Part shown: in pieces, positions 1-7,820 of the stretch
How positions within the stretch are numbered: the first letter of the stretch is position 1
How the letters are laid out: every line of letters begins with the position of its first letter
DNA from: Kribbella pratensis
GTDB lineage: Bacteria; Actinomycetota; Actinomycetes; Propionibacteriales; Kribbellaceae
Direction: 5' to 3'
NCBI RefSeq assembly: GCF_004366075.1
Contig: NZ_SODU01000002.1
Location: 1,070,647 to 1,134,646, forward strand
DNA: 64,000 nt
The notes under the pieces: model-generated
Seen by the model: the letters and a program-made list of their open reading frames with translations, nothing else
Told to the model about the DNA's origin: nothing
The model's database searches: none
Made by a program: the position numbers and the translations under genes

Positions 1-453
1 ACCGTACGGGTAGTAGCCGATGTCGTCGGTGACGCGGGCGAGCTCTGGCGCGATCTTGGCGAACGCTTCCGCCAGTTGCGGCGGCGGATCACCTGGTGCG
101 GCACAGATGGCCAGCAGTACGTCGTCGTCCCGGGCCTCCAGGGAGTCCAGGAAGATCGGGTCGATCGGAGCGTCCTCGACCTGGCCGTTTCGAGGTACAC
201 CGGCGACGCGTGTGCCGCTGCCCTGCTTCCGGGTGATGCGCCCTTCCGCCCGAAGCAGGTCGTAGGCGGCGACCACCGTCGTACGGCCGACCGCCAGAGC
301 ACCTGCGAGCGCGCGGTCCGGTGGAAGTAGCACGCCCGGCGGGAGTTCGCCGTCGTCGATCAGTTGCCGCAGGCGGGCCGCGAGCAGCACGTACAGCGGG
401 CCGCGGCCGGACGACCAGCGGCCCAACCGGTCGACTACCTCGATTGGTCTCAT
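1..453 (-). CDS. MocR-type regulator, GntR HTH plus aminotransferase-like domain (3' end outside window)
   Basis: Partial: 151 codons from an ATG at 453 and then open to the window edge. Residues 1-75 read as a GntR winged helix (LRQLIDDGELPPGVLLPPDR, then VGRTTVVAAYDLLRAEGRI and KQGSGTRVAG). After a linker the frame enters the start of a fold-type I aminotransferase-like domain (APGDPPPQLAEAFAKI). This is the MocR/PdxR architecture, in which a catalytically idle aminotransferase domain senses PLP or an amino compound. It is divergent from the aminotransferase gene at 517, its likely target, with half-sites in the 63-bp gap. The ligand cannot be told. Confidence 0.85.
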   Translation of the reverse strand, partial: MRPIEVVDRLGRWSSGRGPLYVLLAARLRQLIDDGELPPGVLLPPDRALAGALAVGRTTVVAAYDLLRAEGRITRKQGSGTRVAGVPRNGQVEDAPIDPIFLDSLEARDDDVLLAICAAPGDPPPQLAEAFAKIAPELARVTDDIGYYPYG

Positions 454-478
454 CTGCGAACCAATTCTGCCGGATTGG
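443..478. promoter_or_regulatory. Putative MocR operator: three ATTGG half-sites
   Basis: CCAAT at 461-465 and ATTGG at 474-478 form a perfect inverted repeat. A third copy, ATTGGT, lies at 443-448 across the regulator's own start codon. Mixed direct and inverted half-sites between divergent genes are usual for MocR regulators. The assignment is inferred from position and symmetry. Confidence 0.5.
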
Positions 479-516
479 CTCTCCACCGACCAGTGCGAGT
501 CCAGAACGATGGCGGT

Positions 517-1611
517 ATGCCGACCTTTCCGAGAAACCCGATCATGTCCCTGACCGCCGAGCAGCCGCGGCACGAACTGGGGGAGAGCTACGGCCCGGAC
601 CTCCGGCTCGCGGACCTGCTCACACCCGAACTGGGCGACCTCGAACTCGGCTATGGCACAGCGGCCGGTGACGTGAGGCTCCGTACGGCGATCGCCGACC
701 GGCACGGCGTACGGCCCGAGGACGTGGTCGTCACTGTGGGCGGGATGCACGGGATCTTCCTCCTCGCCTACTTGCTGGAGGGAGAAGTGGTGACGACGGC
801 GCCCCAGTTTCCGATGACGCGCAACGCGTTCGACACGGTCGGTGCGTCGGTCCGGGTCGTTCCGCTGACCTTCGACGAGGGCTACCGGCTCACTGCGGAC
901 GCGGTGCGCGGGCAGCTCACCCCACAGACCAAGCTGGTGAGTCTGGCAACGCCCCAGAACCCGTCCGGTGTCGCCGTACCGCTGGAGACCCTGCGCGAGA
1001 TCGTCGAGGCGATGAGCGAGATCTGCCCGGATGCGTACCTGATGGTGGACGAGACCTATCGGACCGCGGCGTACGGCGACGATCCGATCGTGGACACGGC
1101 ACTCCGGCTCGGGCCGAAGGTGGTGTCGGTCGCGTCGCTCTCGAAGTGTCACGGGGCGGCGGGGTTGCGGATCGGGTGGGTGATCAGCACGGACAGCGAC
1201 CTGGTCGAGCAGTTGACGACGGCGAAGTTCAGCACGGTGGTGTCCGCCTCCACGGTCACGGAGGCGCTGGCGATTCGGGTGTTCGAGCAGGAGGACGAGA
1301 TCCTCGCCGTACGGCGGCCTTGGCTGGAGCAGAACCTGCTGATCACGCAGGACTGGGTCAACGCGAACAGTGAGCTCGTCGAGTGGGTTCGGCCGGATGC
1401 CGGGGCGTTGTGCGTGATCCGGCTCAAGTCGTCGGTCGATCTCGAGCGGTTCCGGCGTACGGCGGCGGAGGCCGGCGTCCGGCTGGCCGAGGGGGACTGG
1501 TTCGGGGACGAGCCGCGGGTGTTCCGCCTCGGGTTCGGCTTCCTGCCCGCGGGCGAGTTGAAGGCCGCACTGGACGCACTCGGCGAAGCCCTCCACGCCG
1601 CCCGCCGATGA
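517..1611 (+). CDS. PLP-dependent aminotransferase, class I/II (fold type I)
   Basis: 364 residues from ATG 517, chosen because upstream sequence belongs to the divergent intergenic region. The fold-type I signatures appear in order: a glycine-rich substrate loop (VTVGGMHGIFLLAYLL), NPSG (TPQNPSGV), the PLP-phenol aspartate in LMVDETYR, and the Schiff-base lysine in SLSKCHGAAGLRIGW. A C-terminal small domain with the carboxylate-binding arginine (RVFRLGFG) follows. The amino donor and product cannot be assigned. Divergence from a MocR regulator suggests that gene controls it, perhaps in amino-acid catabolism or a specialised pathway. Confidence 0.85.
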   Translation: MPTFPRNPIMSLTAEQPRHELGESYGPDLRLADLLTPELGDLELGYGTAAGDVRLRTAIADRHGVRPEDVVVTVGGMHGIFLLAYLLEGEVVTTAPQFPMTRNAFDTVGASVRVVPLTFDEGYRLTADAVRGQLTPQTKLVSLATPQNPSGVAVPLETLREIVEAMSEICPDAYLMVDETYRTAAYGDDPIVDTALRLGPKVVSVASLSKCHGAAGLRIGWVISTDSDLVEQLTTAKFSTVVSASTVTEALAIRVFEQEDEILAVRRPWLEQNLLITQDWVNANSELVEWVRPDAGALCVIRLKSSVDLERFRRTAAEAGVRLAEGDWFGDEPRVFRLGFGFLPAGELKAALDALGEALHAARR

Positions 1612-1642
1612 TGCGCTGCGATGCGCTGTCCGACCCGCCCAC

Positions 1643-1648
1643 TAGGCT
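1643..1648 (+). promoter_or_regulatory. -10 box TAGGCT, leaderless start of MFS-tmk
   Basis: TAGGCT ends six bases before the GTG at 1655, so transcription should begin at or next to the start codon. No Shine-Dalgarno is present. Confidence 0.55.
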
Positions 1649-1654
1649 GGCGGT

Positions 1655-3640
1655 GTGCCGGAGGTTTATGACCCGTTGACCGATCCTGCACCGGCGCACG
1701 ATGTGCGGGCGGTGTTGCGGATCCGGGCGTTCCGGCGGCTGTGGATCGGGTTCGGGCTGTCCAGCCTCGGGGACTGGATCGGCCTGCTGGCGCTGACCGC
1801 GATGGCGAAGTCGTTCGCCGGCGACGACTACCAGGCGGCCAACTTCGCGATCGGCGGCGTGCTGTTCCTGCGCGTGCTGCCCGCCCTGGTGATGGGCCCG
1901 GTGGCGGGCTGGATCGCGGACCGGCTGGACCGGCGCTGGACGATGATCGTCGGCGACCTGATCCGGGCCGCGTTCTTCGTCAGCATCCCGATCGTCGGCA
2001 CGCTGACCTGGGTGCTGGTGGCGACCGTGCTGATCGAGATCGTCAGCCTGGTCTGGGGTCCGGCCAAGGACGCCAGCGTGCCCAACCTGGTGCCCCGGCA
2101 CCGGCTCGAGGCGGCCAACCAGCTCAGCCTGATCACGACGTACGGGACCGCGTTGCCGGCCGCGGTCATCTTCACCGCGATCACGCTGGTGTCGCGCTGG
2201 GCCGGCGACTTCGCCATCGACCTGGCCGTGTACGTGAACGCCGCGACCTTCGTCATCTCGGCGTTCGCGATCGTGTCGGTCGCCGAGATCGGTCGCGCGA
2301 TCCACGAGCACGAGGACCATCCGACGCTGTGGCGGACCGTCGTCGAGGGCTGGTCCTACGTCACCGGCACTCCGGTGGTTCGCGGCCTCGTGATCGGGAT
2401 CTCCGGCGCGTTCGCGGCCGGTGCGGTCGTGATCGGCCTCGGTCGCACGTACGTCGAGGGGCTGGGCGCCGGCGACCCCGGGTACGGCGTGCTGTTCGGT
2501 GCCGTGTTCGGCGGTCTCGCGCTCGGCATGGGGTTCGCGCCGCGGATCTTCTCCGGGTTGTCCCGGCGCCGGCTGTTCGCGGCCGGGCTGGTCGGGTCCG
2601 GGATCTGCCTGGCCGGGCTGGCGTTGATCCAGCAGATCGAGATCGCCACGATGATCGCGGTCCTGCTCGGGTTCTGCGCGGGCGGCTCGTGGGTCTCCGG
2701 GTACACGTTGCTCGGTCTCGAGGTGCCGGACGCCGTGCGCGGGCGGACGTTCGCGTTCGTGCAGTCCGCCGTCCGCACGGTGCTCGCGATCACGCTGGCG
2801 ATCGCGCCGTTCGCCGCGGGCGCGATCGGCCGGCACACGTGGACGATCGGCGGCCGTTCGGCGACGTACAACGGCGCTTCGATGACGATGGTCGCGGCGG
2901 CCGTCCTGGCCGGGGTGATCGGCCTGCTCGCCTGGCGGCAGATGGACGACCGCCCGGGCGTTCCGTTCTGGCGCGACGTACGGCGCAGTTTCGGCAAGAC
3001 GCGTGGTGACTATCCGACGACCGGCCTGTTCATCGCCCTCGAGGGCGGTGAGGGCGCCGGCAAGTCGACGCAGTCCGCGCTGCTGGTGAAATGGCTGGAG
3101 GAGCAGGGCCAGCAGGTGCTCCTGACCCGCGAGCCCGGAGCGACCGAGCTCGGCAAGACACTGCGACAGATCGTCCTCGACCCCGCGACCGGTGACATCT
3201 CGCACCGCGCGGAGGCGCTGCTGTACGCCGCCGACAAGGCCGAGCACGTCGACTCGGTGATCAAGCCGGCGCTGAAGTCCGGCGCGGTCGTGATCACCGA
3301 TCGGTACGTCGACTCCGCGCTGGCGTACCAGGGGTCCGGGCGGGACCTGGACCTGTCCGACGTCGAGCGCGTGAATCGTTGGGCCACCAACGACCTCCGT
3401 CCGAACCTCACGATTCTGCTGGACCTGCCGCCGAAGAAAGGGCTCGGCCGGTTCGCCGAACGGGACCGGATCGAGGCGCAGTCCGACGCCTTCCACGAGC
3501 GGGTGCGGAACGCGTTCCTCGAGCTGGCTGCCGCCGAGCCCCAGCACTACCTGGTTCTCGACGCGACCCAGGACCGCGAGGACATCGCGCAACAGATCCG
3601 CGCCCGGCTGCAACCGATGCTTCCCAAGGTGAGCTTATGA
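1655..3640 (+). CDS. tmk: MFS-like membrane domain fused to thymidylate kinase
   Basis: 661 residues from a GTG. Residues ~20-430 form an MFS-type domain with about twelve hydrophobic helices and the loop GWIADRLDRRWTM. From ~455 a complete dTMP kinase follows: P-loop GGEGAGKST (~464-472), TREPGAT, the TDRYVDSALAYQG region (~547) and a LID-like RFAERDRIEAQSDAFHERV. It phosphorylates dTMP to dTDP with ATP. The kinase part (~205 residues) is normal length, so this is a true fusion; such MFS-Tmk fusions occur in other actinobacteria. The role of the membrane half is unknown. The stop overlaps holB by ATGA, implying translational coupling within DNA replication and precursor supply. Confidence 0.93.
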   Translation: MPEVYDPLTDPAPAHDVRAVLRIRAFRRLWIGFGLSSLGDWIGLLALTAMAKSFAGDDYQAANFAIGGVLFLRVLPALVMGPVAGWIADRLDRRWTMIVGDLIRAAFFVSIPIVGTLTWVLVATVLIEIVSLVWGPAKDASVPNLVPRHRLEAANQLSLITTYGTALPAAVIFTAITLVSRWAGDFAIDLAVYVNAATFVISAFAIVSVAEIGRAIHEHEDHPTLWRTVVEGWSYVTGTPVVRGLVIGISGAFAAGAVVIGLGRTYVEGLGAGDPGYGVLFGAVFGGLALGMGFAPRIFSGLSRRRLFAAGLVGSGICLAGLALIQQIEIATMIAVLLGFCAGGSWVSGYTLLGLEVPDAVRGRTFAFVQSAVRTVLAITLAIAPFAAGAIGRHTWTIGGRSATYNGASMTMVAAAVLAGVIGLLAWRQMDDRPGVPFWRDVRRSFGKTRGDYPTTGLFIALEGGEGAGKSTQSALLVKWLEEQGQQVLLTREPGATELGKTLRQIVLDPATGDISHRAEALLYAADKAEHVDSVIKPALKSGAVVITDRYVDSALAYQGSGRDLDLSDVERVNRWATNDLRPNLTILLDLPPKKGLGRFAERDRIEAQSDAFHERVRNAFLELAAAEPQHYLVLDATQDREDIAQQIRARLQPMLPKVSL

Positions 3641-4845
3641 GTGTTTGGGACGACCTGGTCGGGCAGGAGCCCGCGGTCGCCGTACTGCGGAAAGCTGTCG
3701 AAGGCGCTGCTGCCGTACTGCGGGGTGAGCGAGGTCCTGCGGTCGCCGGGATGACGCACGCGTGGCTGATCACCGGGCCACCCGGATCCGGCCGGTCGAA
3801 CGCGGGTCGCGCGTTCGCGGCCGCGCTGCAGTGCAAGAACAACGGCTGTGGCGAGTGCAACGAGTGCCGTACGGCGCTCAGCGGCGCGCACCCGGACGTA
3901 TCGCTGATCCGCACCGAGCTGCTGTCGATCCGGGTCAGCGAGGTCCGCGAGCTGGTCCGCCGGGCTGCGATGAGCCCGACGCAGGGCCGGTGGCAGGTGA
4001 TGGTCGTCGAGGACGCGGATCGGCTCACCGAGCAGGCCGCGGACGCGTTGCTGAAAAGCATCGAGGAGCCGTCGCCGCGGACCGTCTGGGTGTTGTGCGC
4101 GCCTACCGTCGAGGACGTCGTCCCGACGATCCGGTCCCGCTGCCGTCTGCTGGTGCTGCGGACGCCGCCGGTCGCCGCGGTTGCGGAGATGCTGAGCCGG
4201 ACCCTCGACATCGGCCAGGACCTGGCCTGGTTCGCGGCGCGGGCCGCGCAGGGGCACATCGGCCGGGCGCGGGCGCTGGCCCGCGACGAGGCGGTGCGCG
4301 AGCGGCGGAACAAGGTGCTCGAGGTGCCGTTCGCGCTGCGCGACCTCGGGGCCTGCCTGAAGGCGGCGCAGCGGCTGGTCGAGGCGGCCAAGGAAGAGGC
4401 CAAGGCCAGCGCGGAGAAGGTCGACGAGAAGGAGCGGGCAGCGCTCGAGCAGGCGCTCGGCGTCGGCACGAAGGGCGCCCGGCCGCGCGAGGCGAACGCG
4501 GCGCTGAAGGAGCTCGAGGAGCAGCAGAAGGCCCGCGCCAAGCGGTGGGAACGCGACGTTCTGGACCGTTCGCTGGTCGACCTGATGGCGCTCTACCGCG
4601 ATGTGCTGGTGGTGCAGACCGGGGCCGGCAGCGAGCTGATCAACGCCGAGCTGCAGCGCAACATCGAGCAGCTCGGGAGCCGGACGACGCCCGAGCAGAC
4701 GGTACGCCGGATCGACGCGATCGCGATGTGCCGGGACGCGATCGAGGCGAACGTGGCGCCGCTGGTCGCCCTCGAGGCCATGACGGTCGGACTGTTCGAG
4801 GGCCGCAGCGACGGCTTCACGATCCCCAGGCGCCCGCAGCGCTGA
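3637..4845 (+). CDS. holB: DNA polymerase III subunit delta' (clamp loader)
   Basis: 402 residues; ATG 3637 overlaps the tmk stop. The AAA+ clamp-loader layout is visible: degenerate Walker A GPPGSGRSN with Arg in place of the catalytic Lys, a zinc module with C66, C71, C74 and C77, a Walker-B-like VVEDADRL, LLKSIEEP and sensor-1 TIRSRCR. delta' is the stator of the gamma/tau complex that loads the beta clamp; the imperfect Walker A fits its non-hydrolysing role. A charged alanine- and lysine-rich segment (~245-300) follows, then the C-terminal collar domain. The tmk-holB pairing is conserved in bacteria. Confidence 0.95.
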   Translation: MSVWDDLVGQEPAVAVLRKAVEGAAAVLRGERGPAVAGMTHAWLITGPPGSGRSNAGRAFAAALQCKNNGCGECNECRTALSGAHPDVSLIRTELLSIRVSEVRELVRRAAMSPTQGRWQVMVVEDADRLTEQAADALLKSIEEPSPRTVWVLCAPTVEDVVPTIRSRCRLLVLRTPPVAAVAEMLSRTLDIGQDLAWFAARAAQGHIGRARALARDEAVRERRNKVLEVPFALRDLGACLKAAQRLVEAAKEEAKASAEKVDEKERAALEQALGVGTKGARPREANAALKELEEQQKARAKRWERDVLDRSLVDLMALYRDVLVVQTGAGSELINAELQRNIEQLGSRTTPEQTVRRIDAIAMCRDAIEANVAPLVALEAMTVGLFEGRSDGFTIPRRPQR

Positions 4846-4922
4846 GTCGTGCATCACGCCACGTCCGATAACTGGGCGGAACGTGTAACACCGAGACCCG
4901 TGGGTCCGATGACTGGGTGACT

Positions 4923-4940
4923 GGGCGGAGCGGTCCGCCC
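4923..4940 (+). terminator. Hairpin after holB
   Basis: Perfect 7-bp stem GGGCGGA / TCCGCCC with loop GCGG, 78 bases after the holB stop and without a T-run. It sits in a 124-bp stretch (4846-4969) that also holds two copies of ACTGGGCGGA. It could equally be part of a leader structure for the element at 4970. Confidence 0.45.
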
Positions 4941-4969
4941 GGCCTCACCCTGCCGTGAAATGGACCCCA

Positions 4970-5092
4970 ATGACCGTGCTTATGCCACGCCTCCGGCGCA
5001 GCGGGTCATGGGGCTGTGACTCCCAGCCTTCCCTCGTCGCTCCAGTCGCTTCGCTCCTTCCGCTCCTCAGTCCAGGCCGGGAGGCCCCATGA
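4970..5092 (+). CDS. 40-residue leader peptide, copy 1, coupled to the next gene
   Basis: ATG 4970 to TGA 5090-5092, 40 residues. It begins MTVLMPRLRR, contains PSLVAPVASL and LLSPG, and ends REAP. Its stop overlaps the next gene's start as ATGA at 5089-5092. A second copy at 40993-41115 has exactly the same length, 31/40 identical residues and 109/123 identical bases, and ends in the same ATGA overlap before an unrelated membrane gene. The SD before 4970 is poor; the second Met (4982) is also conserved and could be the start. Three of the 14 base differences are silent (codons 2-4) and most of the rest lie in hairpin arms, so constraint may be on RNA as well as peptide. No known family recognised. 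Confidence 0.6.
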   Translation: MTVLMPRLRRSGSWGCDSQPSLVAPVASLLPLLSPGREAP

Positions 5093-5094
5093 CC
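5004..5094 (+). promoter_or_regulatory. SD/start-codon sequestering hairpin, copy 1
   Basis: 5004-5014 pairs perfectly with 5084-5094 (11 bp, containing ATG 5089). 5020-5029 pairs with 5074-5083 (10 bp with one A.C mismatch at 5025/5078, containing the GGGAGG Shine-Dalgarno). A 5-nt bulge (5015-5019) lies on the 5' side only and the pyrimidine-rich apical loop is 44 nt. The 5' arm is inside the leader peptide frame, so a ribosome translating the leader would melt it. The copy at 40991-41081 has the same geometry with two compensatory pair changes. Confidence 0.7.
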
Positions 5095-5754
5095 GGGCCG
5101 CCCTCCCCGATGCAGCCTGCGCGGCAGTCGTTGCCGTCGGCTGAGTCGTGGTTGGAGGGCATTCCGACGCCGAAGGGGCGGCAGGACGGGTACGCCGTCG
5201 CGGCGTTCGCGGTCAGCCTGCCCGGGCTGGTGCCGATCGCGGTCGTGCTGGCCGGGGTGGCGCTGCGGCGGATCAAGCGCGCCGGCGGGCACGGGAAGCG
5301 GCTCGCGTACGGCGCTTTGGCAGTGTCGCTGTGCTGGGTGATCGCGATCGGTGTCGCGGTCACGCTCAACCTGGTCGGCGAGCACCGGCGGGGCATCGGC
5401 AAAACCGTGTCGATCTCGCAGGTGGAGGTCGGCCGTTGCTTCGACGCGGACCTCGAGGCCGCGACGCTGCGGCTGGTACGGATCGCGGACTGCGCCGCGG
5501 CCCACACCGGAGAGGCGTACGCGAAGGTGCAGGCCGCGCTGGTCGGGTTGTCCACCGCGCAGACCGGGACCGTCGCCACACAGCAGTGCGCCGGCGCGTT
5601 CGTCGAGTTCGTGGGGACGCCGTACGAGCGGTCCGAGCTGGACATGTACTACGTCGTCCTCGACGACCGCGCTGTTGCTGACGGCAACGTCCTGTGTCTG
5701 GTCGGCATCCCCGGGACCCACCTGACGGGTACGATGCGCGGATCACAGCGGTAA
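5089..5754 (+). CDS. DUF4190-like membrane protein with septum-formation-type domain
   Basis: 221 residues from ATG 5089, whose ATGA overlaps the leader stop. A short polar N-terminus is followed by two hydrophobic helices (~residues 37-63 and ~75-98) of DUF4190 type. A C-terminal extracytoplasmic domain with paired cysteines (VGRCFDADLE, IADCAAAHTGEAY, QQCAGAFVEF, NVLCLVGIP) matches the actinobacterial septum-formation family. The next gene has the same design, so the two are tandem paralogues. Function is unproven; a cell-envelope or division role is inferred from the family name only. Confidence 0.75.
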   Translation: MTGPPSPMQPARQSLPSAESWLEGIPTPKGRQDGYAVAAFAVSLPGLVPIAVVLAGVALRRIKRAGGHGKRLAYGALAVSLCWVIAIGVAVTLNLVGEHRRGIGKTVSISQVEVGRCFDADLEAATLRLVRIADCAAAHTGEAYAKVQAALVGLSTAQTGTVATQQCAGAFVEFVGTPYERSELDMYYVVLDDRAVADGNVLCLVGIPGTHLTGTMRGSQR

Positions 5755-5785
5755 TGCCCGCGGGGGATTCAGTGGGGGTAGTAGC

Positions 5786-6760
5786 GTGAGTCAGCCACCG
5801 TACGGCCCGGAGCCGGAACGACCAGAGGACGACCGGCCACAGGATCGGCCGCACGATCCGACGCGGGCGTTCCCGACGTACGGACGGCCGCAAGCGCCTG
5901 GGGGACCTGGAGCGCCCGGTAGTGCGCCCGGTGATGCGCAGGGCGGGGCGCCGTGGGCTGCGCCTGGGCAGCCGTCGTACGGGTCGCAGCAGTCGCCGTA
6001 CGGGCAGGCCCCCGGTGGTCAGGCGTACGGGCAGGGTTACGGGCCCGGGCAGTATCCGCCGGCCGGGCAGGCGCCGGGGCCGTACGGATACGGCTATGGG
6101 TACGGCGGTTACGGCTACAGCGGCTCAGGTGGGACGAACGGGCTGGCCACCGCGGCGCTCGTGACCGGGCTCGGCGGGTTCGTCATCGGGGTGTCCGCGC
6201 CGGTGGCGATCGGACTCGGCATCGCCGCGCTGGTGCAGATCAACCGGAACAAGCAAGAAGGCAAAGGGATGGCGATCGCCGGTCTGGTGATGGGATCCCT
6301 GGTGACGCTCGGCTACACGCTGCTGATCGTCCTCTTCGTCGCGCTCGGTTCCTCCGACGACGACTACAGCGGACCGGATCCGGTGACGTCGTCCAACTCG
6401 GGTCCGACCACGTACGTCGACGAGCTGGCGGTCGGCGAGTGCTTCGACGAGGGCGGAGAAGAGGACGAGGTGGTCCGACAGCCCTGTCCGGACGAGCACG
6501 ACGGCGAGGTCGTGGGGGTCGTGACGCTTCCCGGTGCGACGTACCCGGGTGACAGCGCCATCAACAAGCAGGCTGACCGCGCTTGCGGACCGGTGTTCGG
6601 CACGTACGTAGGGAAGTCGCGTGACCAGTCCGAGCTGTATCTGGACTGGTGGACGCCCAGCAAAGGCGCCTGGAACGACGGCGATCATCGGGTTCTGTGC
6701 GCCGCGTTCGGCCCTGACGACGACAAACTCACCGGCACCGTGAAGAACAGCCACCGGTAG
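5786..6760 (+). CDS. Gly/Pro/Tyr/Gln-rich DUF4190 and septum-formation domain protein
   Basis: 324 residues from GTG 5786, preceded by a G-rich SD (AGTGGGGG). Residues ~1-110 are low complexity, rich in Pro, Gly, Tyr and Gln, as in cytoplasmic tails of actinobacterial envelope proteins. Two helices (~113-140 and ~157-180) form the DUF4190 unit. The outer domain carries VGECFDEGG, VRQPCPDEHDGEVVG, DRACGPVF and VLCAAFGP, the same cysteine spacing logic as the preceding gene. Together they look like a tandem duplication in which this copy gained the disordered tail. Substrate or partner unknown. Confidence 0.75.
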   Translation: MSQPPYGPEPERPEDDRPQDRPHDPTRAFPTYGRPQAPGGPGAPGSAPGDAQGGAPWAAPGQPSYGSQQSPYGQAPGGQAYGQGYGPGQYPPAGQAPGPYGYGYGYGGYGYSGSGGTNGLATAALVTGLGGFVIGVSAPVAIGLGIAALVQINRNKQEGKGMAIAGLVMGSLVTLGYTLLIVLFVALGSSDDDYSGPDPVTSSNSGPTTYVDELAVGECFDEGGEEDEVVRQPCPDEHDGEVVGVVTLPGATYPGDSAINKQADRACGPVFGTYVGKSRDQSELYLDWWTPSKGAWNDGDHRVLCAAFGPDDDKLTGTVKNSHR

Positions 6761-6836
6761 GGGCGTAACCCGCGCGCCGGGGGCGGTGAACAGGCTATTT
6801 CCTGTGTAGGGCGACCACTTCCTGTGCAACGCCCCG

Positions 6837-6842
6837 TACTCT
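6837..6842 (+). promoter_or_regulatory. -10 box TACTCT, leaderless start of ricT
   Basis: TACTCT is followed by six bases and the GTG at 6849. Upstream, TTTCCTGTG and CTTCCTGTG are repeated 25 bp apart (around 6799 and 6824), a possible factor site. Confidence 0.55.
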
Positions 6843-6848
6843 GACCCC

Positions 6849-7820
6849 GTGGGCATGGTGATGGCGGTGTCGTTCGAGCGGTACGGGCGGCTTTACTACC
6901 TTGACCCGGGTGAGTTTCGGCCTCGGGTGGGGGAGAAGGTGCTGGTGCCTACCGACGACGGCCCCGAGGTGGCGGAGTGTGTGTGGGCGCCGCAGTACGT
7001 GACCGAGGACATCGGTGGGCTGCCGTTGTGCGCGGGGATCGCGACCGCCACGGACCTGGACCGCGACGAACAGAACCGGCAGCGGCGCGCGGACGCGCGG
7101 GTGATCGCCAAGCGGACGATCCGCGAGCACGACCTGCCGATGAAGGTGGTCGGGATCGATTTCGTCGACCGGCGGCCGGATATCGACCAGTTGGTGATCG
7201 TGTACTTCTCGGCGCCGCACCGGGTCGATTTCCGTGAGCTCGTCCGGGATCTGGCGCGGGCCCTGCGGGCGCGGATCGAGCTGCGGCAGGTCGGCGCCCG
7301 CGACGAGGCGCGGTTGCAGGGCGGTATCGGGCCGTGTGGGCGGGACCTGTGTTGCGCGACGTTCCTGAAGGACTTCGAGCCGGTCAGTGTCCGGATGGCG
7401 AAGGACCAGGACCTGCCGCTGAACCCGTTGAAGATCTCCGGCGCCTGCGGCCGCCTGATGTGCTGCCTGAAGTACGAGCACCCGCTCTACCAGGAGTTCA
7501 ACGCGAAGGCTCCGGCGCTCGGGACGGCGGTGGAGACCCCCGCGGGTGATGGAGTGGTGGTCGGGCACAACGTGCCGAGCGACACCGTGGTCGTCCGGCT
7601 CGCGGCGTCGGGCCGGCGCTGCGCGTGCAGCCGGGCGGACGTCTGCTCGCCGCGGCAGCAGTACGAGGCCTCGGATACGACGACCCCGGACGCAGCACCC
7701 GTCGTACCGGAAGCGAGTGCAGCGCCCGAACAGCCGGAGCCGACCGAGGAGCGGCGGGCGCGGAAACCACGCCGCCGGCGCCGCCTGCACCATGACGACG
7801 AGGGAGAAACCGCGCAGTGA
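6849..7820 (+). CDS. ricT: PSP1-domain protein, RicT family
   Basis: 323 residues; GTG 6849 is chosen from the -10 box six bases upstream. The conserved PSP1 core is clear: DFRELVRDLARALRARIELRQVG, then the cysteine clusters GPCGRDLCC and GACGRLMCCLKYE, usual for RicT/YaaT. In Bacillus RicT works with RicA and RicF as an RNase Y specificity factor that binds Fe-S clusters; in actinobacteria its partners are not established. The tail beyond ~270 is acidic, then Arg/Lys-rich (RKPRRRRRL). Lying downstream of tmk-holB is the usual position. The stop overlaps the next start as GTGA. Confidence 0.9.
   Translation: MGMVMAVSFERYGRLYYLDPGEFRPRVGEKVLVPTDDGPEVAECVWAPQYVTEDIGGLPLCAGIATATDLDRDEQNRQRRADARVIAKRTIREHDLPMKVVGIDFVDRRPDIDQLVIVYFSAPHRVDFRELVRDLARALRARIELRQVGARDEARLQGGIGPCGRDLCCATFLKDFEPVSVRMAKDQDLPLNPLKISGACGRLMCCLKYEHPLYQEFNAKAPALGTAVETPAGDGVVVGHNVPSDTVVVRLAASGRRCACSRADVCSPRQQYEASDTTTPDAAPVVPEASAAPEQPEPTEERRARKPRRRRRLHHDDEGETAQ

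Noticed and set aside
1424..3613. 729-codon frame opposite MFS-tmk
   Set aside because: Arg/Asp/Gln/Pro-rich shadow of a high-GC gene; the plus strand encodes recognisable domains over the whole length.
4991..5001. CGCCTCCGGCG as a terminator inside the element
   Set aside because: Only four pairs with a 3-base loop; the larger hairpin explains the conserved sequence better.
4945..5721. Long antisense frame opposite the first DUF4190 gene, also seen opposite the second element copy
   Set aside because: The shared antisense string follows from the repeated DNA itself; no SD and the composition is that of a GC-rich shadow frame.
5996..6120. Tandem repeat in the Gly/Tyr-rich part of the second septum-formation protein
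   Set aside because: It is coding low complexity (PYG/GYG-type codons), not an independent DNA repeat.
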